DNA from: Nostoc sp. RI_552
GTDB taxonomy: Bacteria > Cyanobacteriota > Cyanobacteriia > Cyanobacteriales > Nostocaceae
Length of the DNA: 64,000 nucleotides
NCBI GenBank assembly: GCA_016124525.1
Contig: WGNO01000021.1
Span: 1 to 64,000 of the forward strand
Direction of reading: 5' to 3'
Shown: positions 17,290 through 27,201 of the stretch, piece by piece
Numbering within the stretch: the stretch's first letter is position 1
Layout: the number at the start of each line of letters is the position of its first letter
Program-made: the position numbers and the translations under genes
Notes under the pieces: generated by a model
Database searches by the model: none
Seen by the model: the letters and a program-made list of their open reading frames with translations, nothing else
What the model was told of the DNA's origin: nothing

Positions 17290-18807
17290 TTAATTACGTA
17301 ACTTACCAAAAGTATCACTTAAAGAACTGTGTTTAGAGGCTAAACGCGCTCTCCCAGATGCAGCCCATTCTTGTAGTTTTTGAATTTGCTCCACAGCCGT
17401 CCGTGCTAAAGGTACGATTTGGCTCGCAGCTTCGAGAATATCATCTGTAGTAAAATCGCGATTTTGACTAAAGCCAATGTGCATCGCTTCAATTAAAGTT
17501 TGCTCAATCTCAGCCCCAGAAAAATCCGGCGTTTCATAAGCTAATCTCTCCACATCGTAACCTTTGATGTTATGGGGGCGCAGTCGGGATAAATGAACGT
17601 TAAAAATTGCTTTTCTTTCTTCTTGGGTAGGTAAACCCACAAAGAAAACTTCATCAAATCGTCCTTTACGCAACATTTCCGGGGGTAAGGCTTGGATGTC
17701 GTTAGCTGTAGAAACAACAAACACAGGGGAAGTTTTTTCAGCTAACCAGGTAATAAAAGTCCCAAACACACGGCTAGTAGTACCTGCATCACCTTTAGCA
17801 CCAAGTCCTGAGAAAGCTTTATCTATTTCATCAATCCACAATACACAAGGAGCCAGAGCTTCCGCCACCTGAATCATTTGCCGAGTACGAGATTCTGACT
17901 CACCCACCAAACCACCAAATAAGCGGCCTACATCCAGGCGTAGTAGGGGTAAATGCCAGTGATGAGCGATGGCTTTTGCTGTTAGAGATTTACCTGTACC
18001 TTGAATACCTAATAACATTAAACCACGGGGGTGTGGTAATCCGTACTGACGCGCCTGTTCACTAAATGAACCTCCCCGCCGCAGCAGCCAGTCCTTGAGA
18101 TTATCTAGTCCACCAATATCAGAAATTTGCTCAATAGCGGGGTAAAAGTCGAGGATTTGCGTTTGGCGGATAGTTTGGCGCTTCTCTTCCAACACCAAGT
18201 CTACATCTTCTGGTTGCAATTCTCCGTGAGATGCGATCGCTCTAGCTAAAACCCGGCGAATCCTTTCCATGGACAGCCCTTGACAAGAACGCACCAAATC
18301 ATCGAGAACTTTGCCAGAAAGGGAATTATTACCAGTACTTTGCAGTAAGCGTTCCACCTCCGTTCTAATTTCTAGGGCTGTGGGTAAAGGAAATTCCACG
18401 ATGGTGAGAACTTCCGTTAAATCGTCAGGAATAGCGACACGCGGTGATAGCAACACCAAATTTTTAGGTTGGGATTTCAGCAGCCTAGCTAAGTTACGAA
18501 GTTTGCGAGCGATGGCCACATCTTCTAAAAAACGATGATAATCACGTAAAATCAGGACACATGGGGCTGAAGCTGGCAATTTTTCCACAAATTCCAAAGC
18601 TTGCAAAGGATTACGCTTGGCAAATCCTTGATCATTCATATTTCCCTGGTAGCCATCAACAAAATCCCAAGTATAGACAGAGCGGTTACCTTGTTTTGCT
18701 GCTTCTTCCCGAATAGCGGTTTCTACTCGTTCTTCTTCATAAGTGGGAACATAAATCAAAGGATAGCGGGCGCGTAGCAATAATTTAAACTCTTCACGAA
18801 AACTCAT
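17290..18807 (-). CDS. Ycf46-like AAA ATPase
   Basis: This is a 505-residue AAA protein of the cyanobacterial/plastid Ycf46 family. Its N-terminal 240 residues form the family-specific region (LLLRARYPLIYVPTYEEER). The AAA module follows, with Walker A GIQGTGKSLTAKAIA, Walker B VLWIDEIDKAF, sensor 1 VVSTAND, and the arginine-finger region LRKGRFDEVFF. The lid domain ends in DFSGAEIEQTLIEAM. The substrate is unknown; roles in photosynthetic acclimation have been suggested for relatives. It appears monocistronic. Confidence 0.88.
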   Translation of the reverse strand: MSFREEFKLLLRARYPLIYVPTYEEERVETAIREEAAKQGNRSVYTWDFVDGYQGNMNDQGFAKRNPLQALEFVEKLPASAPCVLILRDYHRFLEDVAIARKLRNLARLLKSQPKNLVLLSPRVAIPDDLTEVLTIVEFPLPTALEIRTEVERLLQSTGNNSLSGKVLDDLVRSCQGLSMERIRRVLARAIASHGELQPEDVDLVLEEKRQTIRQTQILDFYPAIEQISDIGGLDNLKDWLLRRGGSFSEQARQYGLPHPRGLMLLGIQGTGKSLTAKAIAHHWHLPLLRLDVGRLFGGLVGESESRTRQMIQVAEALAPCVLWIDEIDKAFSGLGAKGDAGTTSRVFGTFITWLAEKTSPVFVVSTANDIQALPPEMLRKGRFDEVFFVGLPTQEERKAIFNVHLSRLRPHNIKGYDVERLAYETPDFSGAEIEQTLIEAMHIGFSQNRDFTTDDILEAASQIVPLARTAVEQIQKLQEWAASGRARLASKHSSLSDTFGKLRN

Positions 18808-18826
18808 AATAGTAACTCCAATTTAT

Positions 18827-18854
18827 AATTCGTAATTCGTAATTCGTAATTCGT
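18827..18854. repeat. Heptameric tandem repeat (aattcgt x4)
   Basis: Four perfect head-to-tail copies of aattcgt lie 20 bp upstream of the AAA gene start. Short tandemly repeated heptamers of this kind are a known trait of heterocystous cyanobacteria. Confidence 0.9.
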
Positions 18855-19252
18855 AAAATTAATTTAATTGCAATAATTCTTCAACGGTATTTCAGTTCAT
18901 TTGCTTGAAAACATAACTTATCTTCACACAATTCTTGAAAAAAAAATCTCCGCGGTGCTCAAGGCTATTATCCGCAATTTTGTATCAAAGTTAATAGTTG
19001 ATAATAAAAAAATGCACCTGCAAGTACATCTGAAATCAGAATTGATTTAGGTTTAGAGTATTTCTACTCTGATAGCAACAGCAATCATCGGCCAAACCTG
19101 TGATATCTTCCTAATGCAATAATGCGGCGATAAATCTAAAAAATAGAGCCGTGGCGCATCCAGTTCTTAAACCTCAGTTAATATTTTACAAGATACCAAG
19201 AGTGGCTGAGAAGCCCACACTTCAGCAAGATGCAAGTGTGGGAGTATGTTAC
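18855..19252. other. Intergenic region upstream of the Ycf46-like gene
   Basis: About 400 bp without a gene. It contains the terminator of the DUF177 operon (19214-19242) at its right end. Nothing else was recognised. Confidence 0.5.
19214..19242 (-). terminator. Hairpin terminator of the rpmH-to-DUF177 cluster
   Basis: CCCACACTT (19214-19222) and AAGTGTGGG (19234-19242) form a 9-bp stem with an 11-nt loop, 10 bases beyond the last stop codon of the cluster. Confidence 0.7.
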
Positions 19253-19759
19253 TTATCCTGGAAGTTGCTTTTTCAAAGCTTCTAAGGAAGCCCAACGACT
19301 ATCAATTGGTTTGTCTGCACTCTCGGCATTATTCCTCAAAATACCCGGACAATCGAGATTACAAAGCTGACGCTGAGGTAATTCTAAGCACATCTGCTCA
19401 TATAACCATTCACTAGGGTAAAAATAACCATCAGGTGATAGAGTTTCCACCAAATCTTCCATTAACACCTCCCTTTCTAAAGGCAAGCCTTCTACTTGAT
19501 TGGCAGCTTCATCCAACCAAATAACTTCTTTGGTATTCACTCTCAAACGATGATTATACTGCTGCAAACAACGGTTGCAAGTGCAAGTAATAATTGTTTC
19601 TGCCACACCAGATACTTCTAAGTAATTACCATGATGGTGCACCCGCAAGCGACCACGAACAGGTGTTAAGCTTTCCAGGCCAGGCAGAAACTCTTTAACT
19701 TCAATTTCCTCTGTCCGCTCAGGAGCTTTGGTGAGCTGGGGAATAAAAATTGCGTCCAT
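19253..19759 (-). CDS. DUF177/YceD family protein
   Basis: This is a 168-residue homologue of YceD, which is linked to 23S rRNA accumulation and ribosome assembly. It shows the paired cysteines CTCNRCLQQY (middle of the protein) and the later C-x8-C-x3-C segment CLELPQRQLCNLDC, then a conserved ending with DSRWASLEALKKQL. It is the last gene of the cluster that begins with rpmH, 78 bp after jag. In cyanobacteria this cluster order is well conserved, which supports a ribosome or RNA role. Confidence 0.9.
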   Translation of the reverse strand: MDAIFIPQLTKAPERTEEIEVKEFLPGLESLTPVRGRLRVHHHGNYLEVSGVAETIITCTCNRCLQQYNHRLRVNTKEVIWLDEAANQVEGLPLEREVLMEDLVETLSPDGYFYPSEWLYEQMCLELPQRQLCNLDCPGILRNNAESADKPIDSRWASLEALKKQLPG

Positions 19760-19837
19760 AGAATTTCGACATAGTACGAAAATTTATGTTTCACTATCAG
19801 CAATTCTGCTGACAATATAACTCTATTTTAACTCTTA

Positions 19838-20359
19838 TTATTCAACCGCTCTCGCTGGACAGACAACTAAATGACGGTGTGGTTCTTTGCCACGACTGAA
19901 GGTTTGCAAATCTGCAAATTCTTTTAAAAAAGAATGGACTTGCCGCCGTTCAGCTGAACTAAGGGACTTAATTTCCACTTCTCTACCAGAAACCCGTACC
20001 TTATCAGCTGCGGCTTCTGCTATGGCACGAATTTCTGCTTGTCTTTTGACACGGTAGCCATTCAACTCAATAGTGTAAAAAACCTGTTCACCTTGGGCTA
20101 CCTTGAGATTTAGCACCGAATTGGCTAAATACTGAATCGCATCTAAAACAGAACCATCAGCGCCAATTAAAATTCGGATTTGTTCAGGTGTGAGATTGGT
20201 TTCATTAATGGTCAACCAGTAGCTATCTATTTCTGGTGAATCACCAAATTTATAAGGGGAAATTTGTAAATTCCCCTCAATGCCGGCTGGTGTTCCTGTT
20301 AAATGCAGCAGCGTTTTTAACCACTGCTGCCCTCTTTGCATTGGACTGTCAAGCATCAT
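19838..20359 (-). CDS. jag: Jag/KhpB RNA-binding protein (KH-R3H)
   Basis: This is a 173-residue RNA-binding protein. The KH domain centres on PEQIRILIGADGSVLDAIQY. The R3H domain is SAERRQVHSFLKEFADL, followed by GKEPHRHLVVCPA. Jag proteins commonly follow yidC. The ATG at 20359 overlaps the yidC stop by one base (TGATG), which indicates coupled translation. The N-terminal Jag domain of Firmicutes is absent, as usual in cyanobacteria. Confidence 0.92.
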   Translation of the reverse strand: MMLDSPMQRGQQWLKTLLHLTGTPAGIEGNLQISPYKFGDSPEIDSYWLTINETNLTPEQIRILIGADGSVLDAIQYLANSVLNLKVAQGEQVFYTIELNGYRVKRQAEIRAIAEAAADKVRVSGREVEIKSLSSAERRQVHSFLKEFADLQTFSRGKEPHRHLVVCPARAVE

Positions 20360-21501
20360 CAACCTGTAGTCTTTTTCTTAGAACTCTTTGGTTCAAATGG
20401 CAAAGTTCTTTCTTCAGCCGTCATTTCTTGCTCTTGGGAGGCTACGATTTGCTGTAGCGCCTCTGGTAGCGGTTCACGGGAGAGAACGTAAGTTTGGACA
20501 GCTTGGAACATATTACCAATTACCATGTACATCAACACCCCGGATGGCAGGGGAAAGAACAAAAACATTCCAGAAAATATCACTGGCGTGATTTTGTTAA
20601 CTGTATCTTGTTGTGGGTTACCACCACTGGAGTTTTGCCCAGAAAGCATTTGGGTGACATAAAGGGTAATGCCAAAAATAACGATCATCGAGACGATATC
20701 CCAGTGGACTGTACCATCAGGATCTATAGCCCCAACCCTACCTAAAGCGTCAATAAACAAAAATCCTTTATCTGCTGCTAGTCCAGGAATTGAGCCTTGA
20801 ATAGTCACATCTCCGGGTTGCAAAGCTTCTATATTGCCTTCCGCATCTATTTTCACCTTTTCTTCCCCTTTAGTGACTTTCCATTCAGGAACCAGATTAT
20901 TTTCTGGGTGTTCTGCTAAAAGCTCCTGAAATCCTTTGCCTTCCAGAGTCTGATATTGGATCTTAGTTTTTTCCCCTAGGGCTAATTTGTTACCTCCAGG
21001 AAGAATCGCTGTCACACGAGCGCGTTCCCCATCTGCAATATAAATGCTCTGGGGAGAAGTAGCAAAAGCTTGGGGTTGAATTCGTTCAATTTGTTCTGCG
21101 GGCAAGATTTGCAGGTTAACAGTGTAGTTTACACCTGCAAAAGGTGAACCACGTAATGTGGCAAACAAAGCTAATAACACTGGCATTTGCAGTAGTACGG
21201 GCAGACATCCTGCCAATGGGTTGCCAAATTCTTTTTGGACATTCACCATTTCCTCTTGCTGCTTTTGCGGATTATCTTTGTACCGCTCTTTAATTTCTGC
21301 CATCCGCTTCTGCATCAAAGGTTGTACAATTCGCATTTTCCGCATATTACGAATTGAACCAGCACTCAGGGGATAGAGCGCGAAGCGGATTATCAATGTC
21401 AAGGCAACGATCGCCAGTCCATAGCTAGGCACAACACCATAGAAAAAATCTATGATTGGCAGCATCACGTTGTTTGAAAGAAACCCGATACCAAAATCCA
21501 T
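20359..21501 (-). CDS. yidC: Membrane protein insertase YidC/Oxa1
   Basis: YidC inserts proteins into the plasma and thylakoid membranes. The 380-residue protein starts [20 protein letters not shown]. The first core helices contain [20 protein letters not shown] with the conserved Arg, then a charged hairpin ([20 protein letters not shown]) and the [20 protein letters not shown] helix. A soluble insert (about residues 120-240), typical of cyanobacteria, precedes the last helices ([20 protein letters not shown]). An upstream in-frame start at 21657 would add 52 residues without family support. It lies in the rnpA-PH-yidC-jag order. Confidence 0.95.
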   Translation of the reverse strand: MDFGIGFLSNNVMLPIIDFFYGVVPSYGLAIVALTLIIRFALYPLSAGSIRNMRKMRIVQPLMQKRMAEIKERYKDNPQKQQEEMVNVQKEFGNPLAGCLPVLLQMPVLLALFATLRGSPFAGVNYTVNLQILPAEQIERIQPQAFATSPQSIYIADGERARVTAILPGGNKLALGEKTKIQYQTLEGKGFQELLAEHPENNLVPEWKVTKGEEKVKIDAEGNIEALQPGDVTIQGSIPGLAADKGFLFIDALGRVGAIDPDGTVHWDIVSMIVIFGITLYVTQMLSGQNSSGGNPQQDTVNKITPVIFSGMFLFFPLPSGVLMYMVIGNMFQAVQTYVLSREPLPEALQQIVASQEQEMTAEERTLPFEPKSSKKKTTG

Positions 21502-21729
21502 TATTCTGAATTCAACCTGAGGTACTGTAAACTGAACTGAATCTAATTTATCTAAATCACCATTGTCATGTAACCATCCTACCCTACGGATAGCCGCACA
21601 TGGCAAAAATTGAGAAATGGGAAATGGGGAATGATCAATAGGTGAAAATTTTGGCATTATTTATCGTAATTGTCCGCAAATTTTACCTTTGCTACTTCCT
21701 ATTACCTGTTCCCCACTTCCTACTCCCCG

Positions 21730-22122
21730 TCACTTTTTAGCAGCATCGCCATATAGGGGATTTTTAGCTGTCACTCTTTCATTAATGTAGTCATAAGTCT
21801 TGCGGAAATTGGGAACAGCCCGCATTTCCAGACGACTACCATTTCTGAGGGTTATTACCATATCTCCCCAAAAGCCAATGCCACGGGGAACTTTAACAAT
21901 TTTGACAATTTCTGAATAGATTATGTCAGTGCGATCGCGTCCTTTCCAACCTCCCATCACAGAAATGCGGCGGTCGGTAATGCGGAACCGTAGCCATAAG
22001 GCCCTGACAATTGCTCCAACTGTCAATGGTATGCCCACAACAGTTAATCCAATCAATGTGTTCAGAATCAAGTCCCCCACGTGGGGGCCACCCTCATAAT
22101 AAACTTCTTCACGAATGCCCAT
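21730..22122 (-). CDS. PH domain-containing protein
   Basis: This is a 130-residue membrane-associated protein. A hydrophobic segment at about residues 18-45 precedes a bacterial pleckstrin-like fold (FRITDRRISVMGGWKGRDR, then YSEIVKIVKVPRG and MVITLRNGSRLEMRAV). It is always found between rnpA and yidC in cyanobacteria, so a role in membrane protein biogenesis is suspected but unproven. Its start overlaps rnpA by 14 bp. Confidence 0.88.
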   Translation of the reverse strand: MGIREEVYYEGGPHVGDLILNTLIGLTVVGIPLTVGAIVRALWLRFRITDRRISVMGGWKGRDRTDIIYSEIVKIVKVPRGIGFWGDMVITLRNGSRLEMRAVPNFRKTYDYINERVTAKNPLYGDAAKK

Positions 22123-22513
22123 TCAATACCTCAGCTTTTACCAACAACTGCTCTAATTCTTGCAGAAATTCTTGGCTTACGCACTGAGATTCTGCTGCTG
22201 TTGGTTTTACAACTATGACTAACCGCCAGCCAGGAGGCAATTTGGGCAATAACTCATGTAACGCAGCTGTGATTTGGCGTTTAATGCGGTTACGAACCAC
22301 TGCTTTTTTGCTCACTTTGGTGCTAATGGAAACGCCAAATTGAGTACTGGGCATTGGTTGCTCACTGTTGGCAGTATCCAAGGAAGGTTTTTTGGAACCT
22401 GAAGGTCTTAAAGCCCTCAATGTGAAGTGAGAACTGTGACGCCGTGTTCCTTCCCGGAACACTGCCTGAAAATCCTTTCGAGATTTTAATCGATTTCCTT
22501 TGGGCAAAGCCAC
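22109..22513 (-). CDS. rnpA: Ribonuclease P protein component
   Basis: This protein assists the RNase P RNA in maturing tRNA 5' ends. The 134-residue protein has the N-terminal LPKGNRLKSRKDFQAVFREG and the RNR signature VVRNRIKRQITAALHELL with the arginines that contact RNA. A Ser-rich insert (about residues 38-58) is longer than in Escherichia coli but usual for Nostocales. It lies 24 bp after rpmH on the same strand. Confidence 0.96.
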   Translation of the reverse strand: MALPKGNRLKSRKDFQAVFREGTRRHSSHFTLRALRPSGSKKPSLDTANSEQPMPSTQFGVSISTKVSKKAVVRNRIKRQITAALHELLPKLPPGWRLVIVVKPTAAESQCVSQEFLQELEQLLVKAEVLNGHS

Positions 22514-22537
22514 ATCTGCTCTTTTTCTGGAAAGTTG

Positions 22538-22672
22538 CTAAACGCTCAGACGATGACGACCTCTTTTTCTCCTAGCCCGAATCACATTTCTTCCGGTGGG
22601 TGTCTGCATTCTGGCACGAAAACCAGAAGTTCTTTTTCTTTTACGGCAAGTGCCGCCCAGGGTTCTCTGCAT
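22538..22672 (-). CDS. rpmH: 50S ribosomal protein L34
   Basis: This 44-residue basic protein reads [20 protein letters not shown] then [18 protein letters not shown] and ends HRLSV, which is the full L34 family length. It is too short for ordinary ORF cut-offs. It heads the rpmH-rnpA-PH-yidC-jag-DUF177 cluster, so its promoter lies in 22673-22800. Confidence 0.98.
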   Translation of the reverse strand: MQRTLGGTCRKRKRTSGFRARMQTPTGRNVIRARRKRGRHRLSV

Positions 22673-23003
22673 ATCTTTCTCCGCTTAGGCGATTTTTATA
22701 AAAAGTTACAATCCGCTATTGTATCACGTCAAGCAGTAAAAACGATAAATTTTTATTCAACGTGGCTATATATTAAGAAAAATATGGTCAGATATAGTCA
22801 AATATTAACATCTCTAGCACAAAAATATCATTTACCCCCTGGCTAACGCACCCTACTGGCGTAGCCAGCCGAAAATAGTGCAACACACAAAACTCTTGCG
22901 GGGAGGTAAGACTAAAAATGGGGCTAAAGTCTCATTTGCGGCACTCGCCTATGAATCCAGAACCTCCAACTATAGCGTCAGCTTAGTTGGAGTAGTTCAC
23001 TGT
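22673..23003. other. rpmH upstream region with palindromic repeat
   Basis: No gene is seen. It should hold the rpmH cluster promoter; a TTGACG followed by TACAAT-like boxes occurs near 22715-22730 on the minus strand, but the spacing is not standard. A hairpin of ctggctaacgc and gcgtagccag (about 22838-22867) is a typical cyanobacterial intergenic palindrome. Confidence 0.5.
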
Positions 23004-23555
23004 TTATGAGATACTCAAAACCCAGGTTCCCACATAACGCAGCAGTGGTACATCCCCAGGAGAGAGAATCTGGCAATTAAAATGATACATTCCTCCAAAA
23101 GGCGGGGTCTGGATGTCAGAGAAGACTAACTCAACTTCCCGTCCTGCTGGTACAGGTTCTTCGGGAAAAATTTCTAGTAGGCGACTTTCTTTGTTCCACT
23201 TCACTTCACTAAGAGGAACTTTTTTACCTCTGACTTTGACTTCAACTTTTTTGGGGTTGAAACTCCCATCGTAATAATTTGGGTAGGTAACGGCAAACTG
23301 AGCCACTGCCAAATTCATTTTTTTGGCTGGTATTCTTAGTCTGATTCGATCCCAGCTATTAGCTTGTCCACCAAAATCAAATTTGAAGGGTAACTGATTT
23401 TCTGCTTTGATACTGCCAAATAGTGTGATACCCGGTAAGCTGTTGGCTTCACTCAAAGATGGAAACCCAGCCAGCACACAGCTAGTCATGGCTAAAGCAG
23501 AAAGTAGTCTCACAGGCAGTTTGCGGTTTGAACCTAGAAATCGTAAATTTGGCAT
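23004..23555 (-). CDS. DUF2808 family exported protein
   Basis: This is a 183-residue protein with a signal peptide (KLPVRLLSALAMTSCVLAGF, cleavage near SLSEA). The DUF2808 domain follows, with RIRLRIPAKKMNLAVAQFAV, TYPNYYDGSFNPKKVEV and a PPFGGMYHFNCQI ending. It is a periplasmic or extracellular protein of unknown function, abundant in cyanobacteria. The ATG at 23555 is preferred over one eight codons upstream because it sits nearer the signal sequence; this choice is uncertain. Confidence 0.83.
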   Translation of the reverse strand: MPNLRFLGSNRKLPVRLLSALAMTSCVLAGFPSLSEANSLPGITLFGSIKAENQLPFKFDFGGQANSWDRIRLRIPAKKMNLAVAQFAVTYPNYYDGSFNPKKVEVKVRGKKVPLSEVKWNKESRLLEIFPEEPVPAGREVELVFSDIQTPPFGGMYHFNCQILSPGDVPLLRYVGTWVLSIS

Positions 23556-24253
23556 AGTATGGGCTTCCTCCACCATCAAATAGGTTTGTTATTCAATAAC
23601 CAAAATTTAGCCTTCGTAACTAAACTTGACTACTAACACTTTGAAAAGAGACGTTAAATCGAAACACAAAGTGCCTCATATATGGCTGGGAGTAACAGTA
23701 AAAATACTAAGACCATATATTTAGTATGTAAATATTTTACCATTTAGTTATCAATGCTAGTAAAAGTGGATAATACATCGGGGATGTGATTGTGTTGCTA
23801 AATATGTGTAAATGTATCTAGAGTTAAAAAAATGTGATAAAATTTCACTTTTGTAGTGAGCCATCGCTGATCAACTTGGGCTAAATTAATAAAAATGAGC
23901 TTGATTAAAAGCAACATCATTAAAAAATAATAAGGAAACTATCAAGCTAAAAAATATGTGAATAAGGAATACTCAAATTTTGCAATCCCTAAAACAAGCT
24001 AAAGACAAAGATGCAAATTTGGTAATTAATTTAGGATTTGCAATATGCAAAGCTGTTTTTATCTATCAGCAAGCGTGATATCTGTAAGCGGCAAAGTGAG
24101 GCTGCCCTGGAAAACCAAGAAGAGTAAAGCCAAAGTTCAAGGTTAAATTTATCAGGAACAGCCATCACAGACGGTGAATGTCCCAAAAGTTGAGTCAGGG
24201 GAAAATTACAGGCATATTCCCCAAAAAAGAGGTATTTATCTCCAGGAGATTTC
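23556..24253. other. Intergenic region upstream of pntA
   Basis: This is nearly 700 bp of AT-rich sequence between divergent genes. No tRNA, repeat or credible ORF was found. A frame on the minus strand covering 24031-24336 overlaps the pntA start and lacks coding character. The pntA ribosome site is caggaga, 7 bp before the ATG. Confidence 0.5.
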
Positions 24254-25423
24254 ATGAAAATAGCGGTTGCTAAAGAAATTGAAGTTTGTGAACGACGTGT
24301 GGCATTAAACCCTGACACCGTTGCCCGATTAATCAAACAAGGTTTGGAAGTACGGATAGAAACAGGTGCAGGAGAGCGAGCTTTTTTTAGTGATTCTGCC
24401 TACGAAGCAGCAGGAGCCACAATTATCGGTGACACTGCTAAATTATGGCAGGAAGCAGACATTTTGTTAAAAGTTAGCCCACCCCAAGAACGAGAAAATG
24501 GGGGATCAGAAATTGAATTGCTGCGGGAAGGGTCTGTATTAATCAGCTTCCTCAATCCTTTGGGAAATCCGGTATTGGCCCAGGAACTGGCAAATCGTCA
24601 AGTGACAGCTTTAAGTGTGGAGATGATCCCCCGTACCACTAGGGCACAAAGTATGGATGCTTTGTCTTCTCAAGCTTCACTGGCAGGTTACAAAGCAGTA
24701 TTAATTGCTGCGGCAGCATTACCAAAATATTTCCCTATGCTGACAACAGCTGCAGGCACCATCGCCCCCGCTAAAGTGTTTATTATGGGTGCTGGCGTGG
24801 CAGGATTGCAAGCCATTGCCACAGCCAGACGTTTAGGTGCCATGGTAGAAGCCTTTGATATTCGTCCGGCAGTGAAAGAAGAAGTACAAAGTCTAGGAGC
24901 TAAATTCGTCGAAGTCAAACTCGAAGAAGAAACAACCGCGGCTGGGGGTTATGCCAAAGAAATTTCCGAAGCCAGCAAACAACGTACTCAAGAACTTGTG
25001 GCTGAACACGTCAAAAATGCCGATGTAGTGATTACCACCGCCCAAGTACCAGGGAAAAAAGCACCACTGCTAGTGACGGAAGAAATGGTAGCACAGATGA
25101 AACCAGGTTCGGTAATTGTGGATCTAGCCGCAGAACAGGGTGGTAACTGCGCTTGCACTGAAGCGGGCAAAGATATTGTCTGGAATGGGGTAACAATTAT
25201 TGGCCCCATTAATTTGCCTTCATCGATGCCTGTTCACGCCAGCCAGTTGTACTCTAAGAACTTGGCATCCTTGCTGCAATTATTAGTTAAGGACAAAGCT
25301 TTACAGTTAGACTTTGCCGACGACATCATTAATGCCGCTTGTATTACCCACGCTGGAGAAATTCGCAACCAACGCGTCCGGGATGCGCTAAAAGCCGTGA
25401 CTACTCAGATTGGTACACACTAA
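24254..25423 (+). CDS. pntA: NAD(P) transhydrogenase alpha subunit, NAD-binding part
   Basis: This is domain I of the proton-translocating transhydrogenase, which couples the proton gradient to hydride transfer between NADH and NADP+. The 389-residue protein shows the alanine dehydrogenase/PNT signatures VAKEIEVCERRVALNPDTV and the NAD fold VFIMGAGVAGLQAIATARRL with Asp in AFDIRP. It is soluble and membrane-associated through the other subunits. It begins a three-gene operon; an 81-bp gap separates it from the second gene. Confidence 0.96.
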   Translation: MKIAVAKEIEVCERRVALNPDTVARLIKQGLEVRIETGAGERAFFSDSAYEAAGATIIGDTAKLWQEADILLKVSPPQERENGGSEIELLREGSVLISFLNPLGNPVLAQELANRQVTALSVEMIPRTTRAQSMDALSSQASLAGYKAVLIAAAALPKYFPMLTTAAGTIAPAKVFIMGAGVAGLQAIATARRLGAMVEAFDIRPAVKEEVQSLGAKFVEVKLEEETTAAGGYAKEISEASKQRTQELVAEHVKNADVVITTAQVPGKKAPLLVTEEMVAQMKPGSVIVDLAAEQGGNCACTEAGKDIVWNGVTIIGPINLPSSMPVHASQLYSKNLASLLQLLVKDKALQLDFADDIINAACITHAGEIRNQRVRDALKAVTTQIGTH

Positions 25424-25504
25424 TTTACCACCCATGAACACCCACCATAACTTACCAGTATTGGTCTGTGTCAATTAGCGGTTCTCAACAGGAGTTTTTA
25501 TTTC

Positions 25505-25798
25505 ATGACAGATACATTACTTGCTGCTTTGTTTGTGTTTGTGTTGGCATCTTTTATTGGCTTTGAAGTCATTAACAAAATACCACCAACATTACACACA
25601 CCTTTAATGTCGGGATCAAATGCCATTTCTGGTATTGCTGTATTAGGAGCAATTGTAGCTGCCGGTGCGAAAAATACCAGTGTATCAGTGATTCTTGGTT
25701 TGATTGCTGTAATACTGGCAACAGTCAATGTTGTCGGTGGTTTTCTCGTTACAGATCGCATGTTGCAAATGTTTAAGAAAAAGGAAGTTAAGGCGTGA
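25505..25798 (+). CDS. NAD(P) transhydrogenase alpha subunit, membrane part
   Basis: This is a 97-residue protein with about three to four membrane helices (LLAALFVFVLASFIGFEVI, AISGIAVLGAIVAAG, VILGLIAVILATVNVVGGF). It corresponds to the C-terminal membrane segment of the single-chain alpha subunit in E. coli, which is split off in cyanobacteria. The protein often bears the name PntAB. The stop overlaps the pntB GTG start as GTGA, so translation is coupled. Confidence 0.94.
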   Translation: MTDTLLAALFVFVLASFIGFEVINKIPPTLHTPLMSGSNAISGIAVLGAIVAAGAKNTSVSVILGLIAVILATVNVVGGFLVTDRMLQMFKKKEVKA

Positions 25799-27201
25799 GG
25801 GATTTTCTACCAACAGGGATTCAACTAGCATACCTAGTCGCTGCATCATTATTCATTCTCGGGTTGAAAAAACTCGGTTCACCAGCTACAGCCCGCAATG
25901 GTAATGTGATAGCCGCTGTAGGAATGCTGCTGGCCATTGTAGCAACACTCTTAGACCAGCAAGTATTGAACTATGAGATGATTTTGTTGGGCTTGGCTAT
26001 TGGTACGGCAATCGGTGCTATCGCCGCTTACAAAGTCCAAATGACAGAAATGCCCCAAATGGTGGGTTTACTGAATGGTTTGGGTGGTGCTGCTTCCGCA
26101 ATCATCGCCGTTGCCGAATTTTGGCGGTTAATCGCAGCTTCTCAGCCCATACCTCTAGATGTCAACATTTCCATTTTGCTGGATGTGTTAATCGGTGGAG
26201 TTACCTTCACAGGTAGTTTTGTCGCCTTTGCCAAATTACAAGGTTTAATCAGTGGTGCGCCGATTAAATTACCGTTCCAGCAAACATTGAACCTTTTGCT
26301 TTTGACTGGTTACATAGTAGGCAGTGCCTATTTAATCATCACACCGGATAGCTTACCCATATTCTTCGCAGTAGTGGGAGTTTCTTTGGTCTTGGGTGTT
26401 ATGTTTGTTATCCCCATTGGCGGGGGCGATATGCCTGTGGTAATTTCGCTGTTGAACTCCTTATCTGGGATAGCAGCCGCAGCGGCCGGGTTTGTGGTAA
26501 TGAACAATATGTTGATTATCGCTGGCGCACTTGTGGGGGCTTCTGGCTTAATCCTCACCCAAATTATGTGTAAGGGAATGAATCGTTCTCTATTCAGCGT
26601 CTTGTTTGGTGCATTTGGTGGGGCTGTTACCGTGGGTGCTGGTACTGCCACAGGTGCTACAGTTAATCAAACTGTCCGCAGTATTGATCCTGAAGAAGGC
26701 GCGATGATGTTGGGTTATGCCCGTAACGTAGTGATTGTACCTGGTTATGGCATGGCTGTTGCCCAAGCACAGCATAGTGTGCGAGAGTTAGCAGACCAGT
26801 TAGAACGGATGGGTGTTGATGTTAAGTATGCCATTCACCCTGTAGCTGGAAGAATGCCAGGACACATGAACGTCTTGTTAGCCGAGGCTAATGTGCCTTA
26901 TACGCAGTTGTATGATATGGATGATATCAATCCTCAATTAGAATCTGCTGATGTAGCTTTGGTAATTGGGGCCAATGATGTAGTCAATCCTGCGGCCCGT
27001 AGTGATGTTAATAGTCCCATTTATGGAATGCCGATTTTGGAAGTAGATCGGGCGAAGCAGACAATTGTCATTAAGCGCGGGATGAGTACAGGTTTTGCCG
27101 GTGTAGATAATGAATTGTTCTACAAGGAAAAAACAACAATGCTTTTTGGTAGCGCTAAAGATATGGTCGCCAAATTAGTTTTAGAAGTGAAACAACTTTA
27201 A
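25795..27201 (+). CDS. pntB: NAD(P) transhydrogenase beta subunit
   Basis: This is a 468-residue subunit. The N-terminal two thirds is membrane-embedded with about nine helices and carries proton channel residues. The C-terminal domain III binds NADP(H), with VVIVPGYGMAVAQAQHSVRE, the AIHPVAGRMPGHMNVLLAEA loop and VALVIGANDVVNPAAR. It starts with GTG at 25795, overlapping the preceding gene by four bases. A strong terminator hairpin follows 37 bp after the stop. Confidence 0.96.
   Translation: MRDFLPTGIQLAYLVAASLFILGLKKLGSPATARNGNVIAAVGMLLAIVATLLDQQVLNYEMILLGLAIGTAIGAIAAYKVQMTEMPQMVGLLNGLGGAASAIIAVAEFWRLIAASQPIPLDVNISILLDVLIGGVTFTGSFVAFAKLQGLISGAPIKLPFQQTLNLLLLTGYIVGSAYLIITPDSLPIFFAVVGVSLVLGVMFVIPIGGGDMPVVISLLNSLSGIAAAAAGFVVMNNMLIIAGALVGASGLILTQIMCKGMNRSLFSVLFGAFGGAVTVGAGTATGATVNQTVRSIDPEEGAMMLGYARNVVIVPGYGMAVAQAQHSVRELADQLERMGVDVKYAIHPVAGRMPGHMNVLLAEANVPYTQLYDMDDINPQLESADVALVIGANDVVNPAARSDVNSPIYGMPILEVDRAKQTIVIKRGMSTGFAGVDNELFYKEKTTMLFGSAKDMVAKLVLEVKQL

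Noticed and set aside
24031..24336. 101-codon minus-strand frame overlapping the pntA start
   Set aside because: It lies antisense to the conserved pntA N terminus and has no recognisable features or ribosome site.
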